Below are positions 35,114-44,121 of a stretch of DNA of 64,000 nucleotides, piece after piece. Below the pieces are notes generated by a model, which was not told the origin of the DNA, ran no database searches, and saw only the letters and a list, made by a program, of their open reading frames with translations. The first letter of the stretch is position 1, and each line of letters begins with the position of its first letter. Position numbers and translations under genes: made by a program. Location of the stretch: NCBI RefSeq assembly GCF_002091715.1, contig NZ_BDAG01000022.1, positions 1 to 64,000 of the forward strand, given 5' to 3'. The DNA comes from Pseudomonas migulae NBRC 103157 (GTDB lineage: Bacteria > Pseudomonadota > Gammaproteobacteria > Pseudomonadales > Pseudomonadaceae).

Positions 35114-36112
35114 ATGATAGAAGTTAAAAATGTATCTTATGGAAATGCCAGTTCTTCACAGATACTTTATTTCACTGGAGGGTTAGCAGTATTTCAACTC
35201 CCTGACGGAGAGTACGCACTGGGACCAGTACCTACGGCCAATGCCTTACCTTTCTATAAATTCAAAACCCTTGAAGAGCTCACAAACGTGGCGAAGCTAG
35301 CCGGAGCCCTTCGAGTTGGCACCAATGAAACTATTCAGATGCAATCCACGGAGATAGCCTTTTGGCGCCCCGATAATACATCACCAAAAAATGGCCTCAA
35401 TAGCGCAGCGGATAGATGGAGTGGTATATCATACAGCGCACATCTCAAAAATGATGAAAGCTACCAAATCATCGGACGCTATATTAGTGTTTCTATGCAA
35501 GCAGCTGGAATCAGGCTGCGGGATATAGCTTTACTTCATCACGACCAACTGATAATGGCTCTTGAACAGCCCTCTCGGGTGGGCATGGGTTTTTCAAATA
35601 TACAAATGCTAGATCTTTATTTAGCATTCCACTCGCTTGCAACTGAGCTCTGTTCAGCCCGAGATTATCTTGCTAGGTTGGCCGCGATGCACATCCGGGC
35701 GAAAGATTCAGTAGATAATATGCCTCGTCTAGAGGACTGGCTGAAAAAAGCAGCCCACAAAGACCAAATTAAAGAACCGTTGGCTCAGCTTATGATGAAC
35801 GCTTGGGGCTCTAACGAATCACCTGGTTTTCTACGTACACTAGGTGACTTACGAAACAAAATGGTCCACCGGCAACCGATGTCTGCCAACCCCGAATCAG
35901 CAATGCTTAAAACTAAGGAAACGGCAACTGATTTTGGCCCAATATTAACTATTAGATTGGCCCCTAAGCAGTCTGAGGAGTCAGGTATTAACGCTACCCC
36001 AGACCCCTTTGAGGCAATACTCCAGCTTTCCCAGCAAATGGAGAAGCTTTCGACGCAGGCGGCAGATCTCGCAAAATACGAGCCCGAAATAATATCCTTT
36101 TTGGCTAGGTAA
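35114..36112 (+). CDS. Hypothetical protein with a HEPN-type motif
   Basis: 332 residues, AT-rich codon use and a weak ribosome site (AAAAAA-AUG context). No full-length family is recognised. Residues 190-255 form predicted helices ending in LGDLRNKMVHRQP: Arg247-Asn-x3-His252 fits the R-x(4-6)-H signature of HEPN nucleases, with the usual polar residue after Arg. The first 180 residues are beta-rich and may be a sensor or binding domain. There is no signal or membrane helix. Island setting next to an ATPase and a second HEPN-type gene makes a role in defence or stress plausible, but this is inference. Confidence 0.6.
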   Translation: MIEVKNVSYGNASSSQILYFTGGLAVFQLPDGEYALGPVPTANALPFYKFKTLEELTNVAKLAGALRVGTNETIQMQSTEIAFWRPDNTSPKNGLNSAADRWSGISYSAHLKNDESYQIIGRYISVSMQAAGIRLRDIALLHHDQLIMALEQPSRVGMGFSNIQMLDLYLAFHSLATELCSARDYLARLAAMHIRAKDSVDNMPRLEDWLKKAAHKDQIKEPLAQLMMNAWGSNESPGFLRTLGDLRNKMVHRQPMSANPESAMLKTKETATDFGPILTIRLAPKQSEESGINATPDPFEAILQLSQQMEKLSTQAADLAKYEPEIISFLAR

Positions 36113-36359
36113 AAATTTAAAGCGAGAGCTCTATAAATCCGCATTATAGGAATATCAAGAGATTACATTGCTAAAGCATGGGGCATTATGAACCTCTCGT
36201 AGCCCCATAGAGGAGGAGCAACCGCACTTTGATGGAGGGGGCTACTGTGAACAGTTGCTCCTGACCCGAAGTTTTCCTTCAAATATGCTTAAGACCTAAA
36301 GCTACCCAATTAGCTTGTGACGGGATTAAATAAAATGCTATGCAATGTAGGTTTCCCAT

Positions 36360-37196
36360 TCAAGAAACAAGGTCAGGCTCTTCTTCGCAAGGCTCTCTCT
36401 TGCGATCATATATAATTGCAGCCTCATTAATTGTCAGAGCCGGCCCGAGATAAAGCTGGATCATGTTCATTCTGAGCATTTTGAACTCAAAGGAAGCGAG
36501 ATCAACTTCTAGCTCTTCCGTAAAACATTTTTCATAGGCTTTTGCGTCGTACCCTTTAAACTCTATTCCCAAGGACTTGAGCGCCTTGAATACTTTTACT
36601 ACGCCAGAGATGAAAATAGGCATGATATCTAGATAAACTTGTTTTTCTGGATATCGCTCAGCCTGAGCCTCTGCCAAAACCTTTTTAAACCCAAGGCCTT
36701 CTGCTATTAGATTGAACCGTTTTTGGATGTCAGTAGTTTTGCCGAGTCGCAGAAGCTCTGGCGAATTCTTGCTGGGGTCTAGGCGCGAATATATATCCTC
36801 CAGTTTGACGAAATGATGCATGCGTGATCTTTCGCCTCCCGCAGATTTATGGCCCGCCAGCAAAAATGCCGCACCTTCTAACTGCTCAGGGGCTTCGCAG
36901 AGCCACAATTCGGGAAGTAAACTGGAAAACAACGAGTGATCTCGATGATGCAAGGCATTACGCAACGCAATAAGCAGAGATGTATCCGGTTGTGCGAAGT
37001 AATCGAACTTATCACTAGAGACATCGTATAACGTGTGGAAAGCTTCTAACGTCGCTTCCCATGCTCTATCCAAATTTTCGATGGCTTCCTCTCTGTCAAC
37101 TGCTACCAATCCCTTGTAACGAAGATGTTCCTCTCCGTAGATACGCATCGTATTAGCAAGTCGACTGACTGCCCTCTGTACGATTTCCTTTTCCAT
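36360..37196 (-). CDS. Hypothetical helical protein with a HEPN-type motif
   Basis: 278 residues, mostly helical. Residues 74-90 read LIALRNALHHRDHSLF: Arg79-Asn-x3-His84 is a textbook HEPN RNx3H motif, placed after a helix as expected. A second motif typical of paired HEPN helices was not found, so dimerisation would be needed for activity. No other domain is recognised. It lies downstream of the AAA_13-like ATPase gene on the same strand, 342 bases away, so it may be a partner. It has AT-rich codon use like its neighbours. Confidence 0.6.
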   Translation of the reverse strand: MEKEIVQRAVSRLANTMRIYGEEHLRYKGLVAVDREEAIENLDRAWEATLEAFHTLYDVSSDKFDYFAQPDTSLLIALRNALHHRDHSLFSSLLPELWLCEAPEQLEGAAFLLAGHKSAGGERSRMHHFVKLEDIYSRLDPSKNSPELLRLGKTTDIQKRFNLIAEGLGFKKVLAEAQAERYPEKQVYLDIMPIFISGVVKVFKALKSLGIEFKGYDAKAYEKCFTEELEVDLASFEFKMLRMNMIQLYLGPALTINEAAIIYDRKREPCEEEPDLVS

Positions 37197-37538
37197 GTGT
37201 AATCCCCGGAGTTATTTTTGAGCTAATTACGTTAGTGCCATAGGATCGTAACTGGAATCCAATGACCTCGCCAGAACCCTATACAACCGGTACAGCCAAG
37301 AGGCCGAAGCCTACACTACGTTACGTGCCTTCTACGAATGGCTGCTTTTGGCCGACTCCTGCCCGCTGTGACCGGCAAAGAGCTGCAGGGTGCGGTCGGC
37401 CGGCAGCATCAATACTTGGTCTGTCCCCGATTGTTTCAGCGGCACGGGGTGCAATCCGTCCGATTGCTGATCATAGATGCGGGGCTCTGAATCAAAGAAT
37501 TTCGGTGATGCCCGGCTTACGCCGGGCTTATGAAGCAA
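37197..37538. other. Gap with an inverted dispersed-repeat copy and a hairpin
   Basis: 342 bases. A repeat copy in reverse orientation covers 37336-37376 (GCTGCTTTTGGCCGAC). A GCCCGGC-TTAC-GCCGGGC hairpin is at 37510-37527, just after the ATPase stop codon. It could act as a terminator or stabiliser of that transcript, though no T-run follows. The 69-codon minus-strand frame between them ends inside the repeat and is not called as a gene. Confidence 0.5.
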
Positions 37539-40166
37539 TCACGCTTCGGCGGGTTTAGCACGATATTTATTGACGTTATCTACTAGTAGTTGAATAGATG
37601 CAACATCCGTCTTGATTTCTTCCAACCCCGCTACTGGCATGTCTTTATTCATAGCCTGAAGATGCGCCTCCGTCATCCTATGGCCCTTTTTCCACAACAT
37701 TACAATATCATCAGCGTCTTGCTTTCGAAGCCCCGTAATCTTATGCAAATTCCCGACACCAACCATGTCACTAAACCTAGTGACAACTCCATTTAATACG
37801 ACATCCTCTACGACCTTCTCTACCGTTGCACGTATGTCGCTATAAAGAATTCGCACATCTCGCACTAATTCTTCGCCTGGATAAACGGGCCATGGCTCCA
37901 TTTTTTTTACTCGAGCTTCAAGCTGGCGAATCCGTTCTTTATATCCAGTTTTATCCCACGGCAACCCCTGCTTGACTACTCCAGCAGCATCTCCCACCCA
38001 TTCTAGATGGTGAACAAGGTGAGGAATCTCTTTCGCTTCCCCTAACGAGTCGATTAATTCACTCAGAAAGGATATATCATGCGTCAAAACAATCACCTGC
38101 CTAAAAGCAGCTTCCTCAACTAATCGTCGAGCAACTTGACGTCGCCTCACATGATCAAGAGACGATACGGGATCATCAAATATAATCCCACCTCGATGAT
38201 CCGAAAGTTTAAGTTCCGCTAAAAATGCTCCAAGCGAAACCGCTCGCTGCTCACCTTCACTCAGAACTTGCTCTATTTTTTTTGCAGCAGGCAGATCGAG
38301 CAACAACGTGAATTTTACGGTGCCGCGATCAACTCTTTCCTTGAGCTTAGTTTTTATATGCCCGATACCCAGCTTGATAAACTCCTCATCAAGAGCTTTC
38401 CTCAAGGAGTCGGTAATTATTTTCCCAGCTATATCTTTAGATTTCGCTGAAATAGCTCTAGGATTCAATTGCCCCTTACACCCATCAAGCTTGGTACGAT
38501 AGACAATACGACCATGAAGGGCCAGCACAGCCTCAACTATCAGAGCAAGAGCTGCACGAGACTTCAGCTCGGCTAGCTCATTTGATAGCTTTTTGAGCTT
38601 TTCGGGATTCGACGCCTTTTTATAGAATCTGGCTTTCCAAAGTTTAATGGCTGCAACCTTACGCAGTTCACTAACAGGACTAGCATCTAGGTCTGGGACG
38701 TCGTCCAAATTTACAGAGCGGGCTGCTTTCAACATCCATGCTTTGTAGCAATTAATTTGATCTTGATAGTTCTTAAGTCGGTCGCCCAACCCTTCTCCCT
38801 CTCCCTCTCCCTCTCCCTCTAGCTCTAGCTCTACTGCTAGGGCTTGGCTAAATCCGAAATCCAAACTTGAGCGATCTATCTGATCCAGAACATCATCAAG
38901 CGCTGTTTTTTTCTCCGAAGCAAGCTTGGTTGCATTTTCTTTTATAAAATCATTGAACCGTCGCATTCTACCTGCGGCTGGTTCTACCGATTGTTGACAG
39001 AGCACACAGACAGCCTCTTCCGCACAATTAGGGAAGTCATGGCCTGGATACGCAACACTTGTAGAGTACTTCTGCGCAGCAAGAAACAATTCTTTCCAAA
39101 TAGCTTCACCAGAGCCTGGCAAAAGATCATCTTCGACCCTAAGCGCTCGTGCAGCAGCATCCACGCCCTCTGTAGCATCGCACGATTCTTTAACCAAACG
39201 CTTAAGCTTATCTAAGGCCTTCTCCGTCGTGTACTTCTCTTTCTTCAGAATTGTTTCTGCAAGATTTTTGAGGTGAGCGGCAGAAGTCTTCAAACTTTGG
39301 TATTTCAATATTGGATCGGGCTCTGCTATCGCTAACTCCAGATTACTGAGCCTGTCTCGCTCTTCCTGCGAAAGCGTGCCCAGACGGACAATATTCTCCC
39401 TACTTGTCTTTTCTCCAAAGTTTTCGAGCAACCTGCCGACGGCAGTTTCTTTATTAAACCCGGCAAGAATGTCGAGCGAGACGTCAATTCCCTTCAACTC
39501 GTCATTCATTAAGGCTAAGACCTCTGGCACAACCTTACTTGCCAGAGCCTCAACCACGTCTAATCCCCTTGGAAGGTACGCTGCATCGCCCTCAATTAGG
39601 TAGGCGCTCGCGCAAGAGGTATCGAATACACTCACATAAGAAAGCTGTGGAGGGGGCACCGACCCACTTGTCCAATGAAACGTCTGAGCTACCCCGTTCA
39701 ACGACGCGGTGAACGTCGCCTTGGGTTTACCGGCGCCCACCGCCGCTTTGGTGACATCACCGAGTATCTCACTGCCCCTGTCTCGAGCACGGCAGGCATG
39801 TTTCAATACTCTCGCATAACCAGACTTCCCGGCGCCATTACCGCCATAAATCACGGTCACGCCCTTCTCCTCAAAGGAAAGGACTTGGCCTGGCATAATT
39901 CTATTGACGTTTTCCAGATCACTCATCGACTTGAGCGTGACGCTTAATGCCGCCTCACCACCGGCGGGTATGTGATCGGCACTGAGTGGTTTTGCCTGAA
40001 GGCCGTCCACGACTTCAATGTCGTTTTCATGCTTCAGAAGCGCGTAAAAATCACGGAAATCCTGAGGACCCAATTGCTCATTGAGCAGCAGCCTTCTGGC
40101 CGCATCTCGAAGCCACAGAGATAGGTCTTTTTCCGACCAGAGCAGTACGTCATTCAATATCGACAT
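37539..40166 (-). CDS. AAA_13 / RloC-like SMC-type ATPase
   Basis: The ATG at 40166 has GGAGGA upstream and gives 875 residues. Walker A GGNGAGKS is at about 108-115, followed by a long coiled coil. C387-V-L-C390 in the middle of it is a Rad50-style zinc-hook candidate. The ABC signature region is LSEGEQRAVSLGAFLAEL, Walker B is GIIFDDPVSSLDHVRRR and the switch is VLTHDISFL. This is the layout of the AAA_13 family that includes RloC and PrrC anticodon nucleases. The C-terminal 190 residues (YSDIRATVEKVVEDVVLNGVVTRF onward) are helical and do not show a clear PrrC-type nuclease site. An in-frame EG repeat (about 444-463) comes from a hexanucleotide tract. Likely an anti-phage or DNA-end sensor; possible partner of the HEPN-type gene downstream. 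Confidence 0.75.
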   Translation of the reverse strand: MSILNDVLLWSEKDLSLWLRDAARRLLLNEQLGPQDFRDFYALLKHENDIEVVDGLQAKPLSADHIPAGGEAALSVTLKSMSDLENVNRIMPGQVLSFEEKGVTVIYGGNGAGKSGYARVLKHACRARDRGSEILGDVTKAAVGAGKPKATFTASLNGVAQTFHWTSGSVPPPQLSYVSVFDTSCASAYLIEGDAAYLPRGLDVVEALASKVVPEVLALMNDELKGIDVSLDILAGFNKETAVGRLLENFGEKTSRENIVRLGTLSQEERDRLSNLELAIAEPDPILKYQSLKTSAAHLKNLAETILKKEKYTTEKALDKLKRLVKESCDATEGVDAAARALRVEDDLLPGSGEAIWKELFLAAQKYSTSVAYPGHDFPNCAEEAVCVLCQQSVEPAAGRMRRFNDFIKENATKLASEKKTALDDVLDQIDRSSLDFGFSQALAVELELEGEGEGEGEGLGDRLKNYQDQINCYKAWMLKAARSVNLDDVPDLDASPVSELRKVAAIKLWKARFYKKASNPEKLKKLSNELAELKSRAALALIVEAVLALHGRIVYRTKLDGCKGQLNPRAISAKSKDIAGKIITDSLRKALDEEFIKLGIGHIKTKLKERVDRGTVKFTLLLDLPAAKKIEQVLSEGEQRAVSLGAFLAELKLSDHRGGIIFDDPVSSLDHVRRRQVARRLVEEAAFRQVIVLTHDISFLSELIDSLGEAKEIPHLVHHLEWVGDAAGVVKQGLPWDKTGYKERIRQLEARVKKMEPWPVYPGEELVRDVRILYSDIRATVEKVVEDVVLNGVVTRFSDMVGVGNLHKITGLRKQDADDIVMLWKKGHRMTEAHLQAMNKDMPVAGLEEIKTDVASIQLLVDNVNKYRAKPAEA
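38800..38836. repeat. In-frame hexanucleotide microsatellite
   Basis: Four to five tandem CTCCCT units followed by two CTAGCT units, within the AAA_13-like ATPase gene. On the coding strand they encode ELELEGEGEGEGEGLG, within the coiled-coil region. Unit changes keep the frame, so length variation would alter the coiled-coil linker rather than switch the gene off. Confidence 0.8.
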
Positions 40167-40350
40167 GATTCCTCCATGAACAGCTTGATGCACTAGGCCA
40201 ACGGCTGGCCAATCGACATTACCAACCGTTCCGAGGATGCAGCCCTTGAAGAGAAATAGCTAGCCGAGCGCGTTCGCCTTCCACCAGTTCCCAATAGGGT
40301 TTATCAGTTCAGACTGAGTCGTCACGCATTTTATAGACACGCTCGAATGA

Positions 40351-40404
40351 CTGCTTCTGGCCGATTGCAGCCTGTCGTGAAGGGCCGCAATCGGCCAGAA
40401 GCAG
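40351..40404. repeat. Inverted pair of the dispersed repeat
   Basis: CTGCTTCTGGCCGATTGC (40351-40368) and its exact reverse complement (40387-40404) are separated by 18 bases. It is a REPIN-like palindrome in the 289-base gap upstream of the ATPase gene. It shows that the dispersed element also exists as a doublet. Confidence 0.8.
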
Positions 40405-40482
40405 CCTGAACATGAAAGACCTGTACGTACTCGTAAAGCTTGAACACAATCTGTCTATCTTAAATCTGGACCCCGGCGCCGT

Positions 40483-40866
40483 ATGGACAACTATCCATTC
40501 ACACTCGAGCAGCTAGCATCGCGCACCGGCACCCATCCTATGGATAAGCAGGTGAGAAACTGGCTGGTCAGCCTCCCACGGGCTGAGAGGGTCGATTTTT
40601 TAAAACGTTTATGGCCCATGAACTACAAGTACACCCTTGTACTGGTCCAAGCGGCGCAGTTGTCCTGGCAAGAAAACGAACACCTACTCAGACACTGGCT
40701 TCGTTTAGGCCAACACAATGCAGCTGAGAATCTCATCCAGCGGATGGAGCCGACTCTTGGGGAAAAGAGGTTTTGGCAGATAGCATCTGAAGAAAAGCTT
40801 TCAGCGGCTATGCGGGATTTTATGAACTACCACAGCCATGGACGCTTGGATTCGCATTTCGGTTAG
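40483..40866 (+). CDS. Hypothetical 127-residue helical protein
   Basis: The ATG at 40483 begins MDNYPFTLEQLASRTGTHPM. The product is charged and helical (RVDFLKRLWPMNYKYTLVLVQAAQL...ENLIQRMEPTLGEKRFWQIAS), has no signal peptide, no cysteine and no recognised domain. It is divergent from the ATPase gene, separated by the inverted repeat doublet. It is probably the last gene of the accessory island. There is no clear Shine-Dalgarno sequence. Confidence 0.5.
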   Translation: MDNYPFTLEQLASRTGTHPMDKQVRNWLVSLPRAERVDFLKRLWPMNYKYTLVLVQAAQLSWQENEHLLRHWLRLGQHNAAENLIQRMEPTLGEKRFWQIASEEKLSAAMRDFMNYHSHGRLDSHFG

Positions 40867-41267
40867 GAGTAAGTATAGGGCCGCTTTGGGTCGGTTTCAG
40901 TCGGTCACGACAGGCAACAATCGGCCAAAAGTGGACATTGTCCTCCGGCTTGAAAAAGAGGTCGGCTCTACCCTGAGATTGTCGGGTTTGGAGGTCTCCG
41001 TGGACCTTCCACTTCGCCCCCCTGACAACATATGCTTGACTAAAATCCCAGGTGCATTACCCCACAACCTCGTCTCGATTGTCTGCGCGTTGAAATATTT
41101 TTTCGGGATAAATGAGACTCTCCGCCTGAACCTCACCGGGCAACATTCCCGAACGGATTCAGAACCAAAACTACTTCTCACGAGCGGACTGAATCAAAAC
41201 GCCTCTCTCTGCACTGCTCCGCCGTCGACCCTGCTCACGGAACAGGGTCGGGCGAATCGACGGCCAA
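40867..41267. other. Gap with a dispersed-repeat copy
   Basis: About 400 bases. A repeat copy at 40900-40936 has core CAATCGGCCAAAAGTGGAC. An open frame crosses most of the gap but shows no ribosome site and no recognisable product, so it is not called. Confidence 0.5.
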
Positions 41268-42620
41268 TCAGGCCTTGATGTCTCTGGATAGCATCGATTT
41301 TGGAATCAGCAGGATCAACACACAGCTGACGAGCAGGCAAGCACCCAGGACATAGGTGCCGTTGTTCATGTCGCCGGTCAGTGTCTCGGCCATGGCTGTA
41401 ATCATGGAACCGGTGAACCCGGAGAGGTTGCCGATTGCGTTGATCATGCCGATACCCGCTGCTGCAGCCACACCCGATAAAACCGTGCCGGGCAATGTCC
41501 AGAAAATTGGCATCAGGCTCAGCAACCCTGAGGCGGAGATGCTGAGGAAGAAAATCGACACCGGCAGGTTATGGGCGAAGAAGGCGCTGCCAATCAGGCC
41601 CATCCCGCCAATGAATGCCGGGATGGCCGCGTGCAATCGGCGCTCACCGGTTTTATTGGAGTGCCAGGCGTTGAGGGTCATGGCGACGATGGCGGTAGCG
41701 TAGGGAATCGCGGTCAGCAAACCGATGTGCAGGGTGTTGGAAATACCGGTGGACTTGATGATCGTCGGCATCCAGAACGCCAGTCCGTAAAAACCCGTAT
41801 TGAACGTCAGCAGAATCAACACCAGTAACCACACGCGACCGTTGAAGATCACATCCCGAAGGCTGGAAGCCTTCGCCGTGTTGTCTCGGTCGAGGTTGTT
41901 TTTGAGCATGTTCTTTTCTGCCGTGCTCAGCCACTTGGCATTGTCGATTTTATCGACCAGCAACGTCACCACGACAACGGCCATGATCAACGACGGGATG
42001 CCTTCGATGATCAGCATCCACTGCCAGCCGGCCATACCATGGACACCCTGCATCGCGCCCATCAACCACCCGGAAAGAATCCCGCCCAATGTCAGGCTGA
42101 TCGGCATGGCCATCAAAAAGCCCGCCATTACACGGCTTTGGCGATGCGTCGGAAACCAGTAGTTGAGGTAAAGAATCACCCCTGGGAAGAAACCGGCTTC
42201 GCAGATTCCCAGCAGGAAGCGCAGCACGTAGAACATGGTTTCCGATTCAATGTGAAAGAACTTAGCCAGCGGCACGGTAAAGGCTACCGCCATGGAGACA
42301 ATGCTCCAGCTGATCATGATGCGGGCGATCCAGAGGCGTGCGCCGAAGCGATGGAGGAACAGATTGCTAGGGACTTCGAAGAGGAAATAGCCCCAGAAGA
42401 AAATGCTCGCACCCAGGGCGTAGACCGTGTTGCTGAATTGCAGATCGTTGAGCATGTCCAGCTTGGCAAAACCGATATTCACCCGATCCAGGTACGCCGC
42501 CATGTAGCAGAACAGCAGGATCGGCAGGATGCGCAGGATGACTTTGCGGTAGGTACGATCCTCGGAGGTAAGCTCCGCCGAGCCCTCTCCTTCGAGAGGA
42601 CGCTGAGATACTGATTCCAT
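41268..42620 (-). CDS. MFS transporter, anion:cation symporter type, probably for a sugar acid
   Basis: 450 residues with 12 predicted membrane helices. Signature stretches are RILPILLFCYMAAYLDRVNIGFAKL in helix 1 and RFLLGICEAGFFPG in helix 4, as in the ACS family (D-galactonate, tartrate, glucarate carriers). A Glu/Ser-rich N-terminus precedes helix 1. Its own operator-like palindrome is at 42737-42750, 117 bases upstream. It shares orientation with the LacI regulator and probably imports the sugar acid used by the dehydratase operon. Confidence 0.85.
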   Translation of the reverse strand: MESVSQRPLEGEGSAELTSEDRTYRKVILRILPILLFCYMAAYLDRVNIGFAKLDMLNDLQFSNTVYALGASIFFWGYFLFEVPSNLFLHRFGARLWIARIMISWSIVSMAVAFTVPLAKFFHIESETMFYVLRFLLGICEAGFFPGVILYLNYWFPTHRQSRVMAGFLMAMPISLTLGGILSGWLMGAMQGVHGMAGWQWMLIIEGIPSLIMAVVVVTLLVDKIDNAKWLSTAEKNMLKNNLDRDNTAKASSLRDVIFNGRVWLLVLILLTFNTGFYGLAFWMPTIIKSTGISNTLHIGLLTAIPYATAIVAMTLNAWHSNKTGERRLHAAIPAFIGGMGLIGSAFFAHNLPVSIFFLSISASGLLSLMPIFWTLPGTVLSGVAAAAGIGMINAIGNLSGFTGSMITAMAETLTGDMNNGTYVLGACLLVSCVLILLIPKSMLSRDIKA

Positions 42621-42736
42621 GTGTTGACCTCAAGGCATGTCGTCATGCCGATTGTTTTTGTTTTTGGCTTGCGACCTTGAGTTCCTTGGGCTGACCTAGG
42701 CCAATCCACAGGGAAAAAAGACGCTGCAAGTTAGTC

Positions 42737-42750
42737 TGTTACCGGTAACA
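42737..42750. promoter_or_regulatory. LacI-type operator in front of the MFS gene
   Basis: The perfect palindrome TGTTACCGGTAACA with a central CG, as bound by LacI/GalR regulators. The same 14 bases occur at 44007-44020 in front of the dehydratase operon. Confidence 0.85.
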
Positions 42751-42805
42751 TTTTTAATCTAGCAATTAAATTCGACGCAAAGCAAGCGCGCCCGGTTAAA
42801 AAAAA

Positions 42806-43843
42806 TCAGGTGCTTTCGCGCGCCAGGATTTTGAATTCGACGACATCGGACGCCTTCGGACGAGGCAGTCCAAGACGCTGGGCAGCGGCACTGGCAACCA
42901 GCAACTCACCTGCGCGGCGGCCAATTCCGTAGGGGTCGACCGAAACCGTGGTGATCGTCGGCGTGCAGTACCGTGAGACTTCGAAATCGCCAAAACCGGC
43001 GATCGCAATGTCCCCGGGCACCCGTCGACCTTGCCGATGGCATTCCATGATTGCGCCGAACGCTGACAGATCACTGACGCACATGACCGCGTCTGTGTCC
43101 GGCCACTTCTCCAGCAGTCGCTTCACGGACTCTCCGCCATGGCTCATGGTGATAGGCGACTCGCCATACTCCATCACCCGGGGCTCACCTGCCCCCAACG
43201 CCGCGACAGCCTGAAGGTAGCCTTGCTGACGTTGCTGCCCTCGATGGTCGAGAACCGACGCGCCACCGATGTAACCAATTCGCCGATAGCCTTGCTGATA
43301 CAGATATTCGTACAACGCCGCGGCGGCGGACGCGTTACAAAATCCAACTGATTGCTCGATAGGATCGGTTGGAATATCCCAAGTCTCTACAACGGGAACC
43401 TGTGCTTGGCGTAGAAGTTTACGGGTTTCGTCCAAATGCGCGCTGCCCGTCAACATCACCCCTACCGGCCGGTGACGTAGCAATGTACGTACCAGCAATG
43501 CCTCCTGCTCCAAGTGGTAATCCGTGTCACCCAACAGCAGACAGAGCCCATGTTCGCTAACGGCATCATTCAGGCCGCGGACGGTGTCGGCAAAGTTCGA
43601 ACTCGCCAAAGACGGCACCAGCGCAACGATAAACTCCGAACGTCCGGTGGCCAGGGTTCCTGCAGAGGCATCAGGCAGATAGCCGAGCGTTTCAATCGCC
43701 TCGTGTACTAGCTTCTGCGTGCGCTCTGAGACGTCGCGACCGGCCAGGACCCGGGAAACCGTCATCTTCGAAACACCGGCCAGTTTGGCGACGTCGGCCA
43801 TTCGCGGCGGCGTGGTGGTTTTGCCTGAATCCTCGTAACTCAT
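42806..43843 (-). CDS. LacI-family transcriptional regulator of the sugar-acid cluster
   Basis: 345 residues. Residues 14-60 hold the LacI helix-turn-helix and hinge (MADVAKLAGVSKMTVSRVLAGRDVSERTQKLVHEAIETLGYLPDASAGTLATGRS). The remainder is a periplasmic-binding-protein-like effector domain (GntR/IdnR-like). It lies between two genes preceded by identical palindromes, which are its likely targets; one sits in its own promoter region, so autoregulation is expected. The effector is probably a pentonate or its dehydration product. Confidence 0.88.
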   Translation of the reverse strand: MSYEDSGKTTTPPRMADVAKLAGVSKMTVSRVLAGRDVSERTQKLVHEAIETLGYLPDASAGTLATGRSEFIVALVPSLASSNFADTVRGLNDAVSEHGLCLLLGDTDYHLEQEALLVRTLLRHRPVGVMLTGSAHLDETRKLLRQAQVPVVETWDIPTDPIEQSVGFCNASAAAALYEYLYQQGYRRIGYIGGASVLDHRGQQRQQGYLQAVAALGAGEPRVMEYGESPITMSHGGESVKRLLEKWPDTDAVMCVSDLSAFGAIMECHRQGRRVPGDIAIAGFGDFEVSRYCTPTITTVSVDPYGIGRRAGELLVASAAAQRLGLPRPKASDVVEFKILAREST

Positions 43844-44005
43844 GAACGTCCTGTTTTCCTGAAAATGACCGGGCGGACCCTGGAAATCAATGCCGCCAAC
43901 ACAGATGGTCGCTGATTATACATGGCCGTTGGCAGGCCGACCTCTGCTCCTTGCAAAGGTGTCCAGCGCCCATTCGAACGTCGAGATTGGGTCTTTACAA
44001 ATGAA

Positions 44006-44021
44006 ATGTTACCGGTAACAT
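44006..44021. promoter_or_regulatory. LacI-type operator between the regulator and the dehydratase operon
   Basis: ATGTTACCGGTAACAT, a perfect 16-bp palindrome with the same 14-bp core as the site at 42737-42750. It lies 101 bases before the dehydratase start and 163 bases before the divergent regulator start. Confidence 0.85.
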
Positions 44022-44121
44022 AAAGCCATTCGAACGCCGACGGCGGTGATGATTCGCCTGTTTGTCGCCTCCTGCGGTGGTTCACTTTCCGCTGATATGC
44101 CTCTAACAAGAGATAAAAACC

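Noticed and set aside
37332..37538. 69-codon minus-strand frame in the gap after the ATPase gene
   Set aside because: Its end is encoded by the dispersed repeat and it has no homologue I recognise; possible remnant only.
38800..38836. CRISPR-like array
   Set aside because: Units are six bases with no spacers: a microsatellite. No CRISPR array was seen anywhere in the window.
40838..41278. 146-codon plus-strand frame
   Set aside because: It overlaps the end of the preceding gene, runs through the repeat at 40900-40936 and ends over the MFS gene's 3' end.
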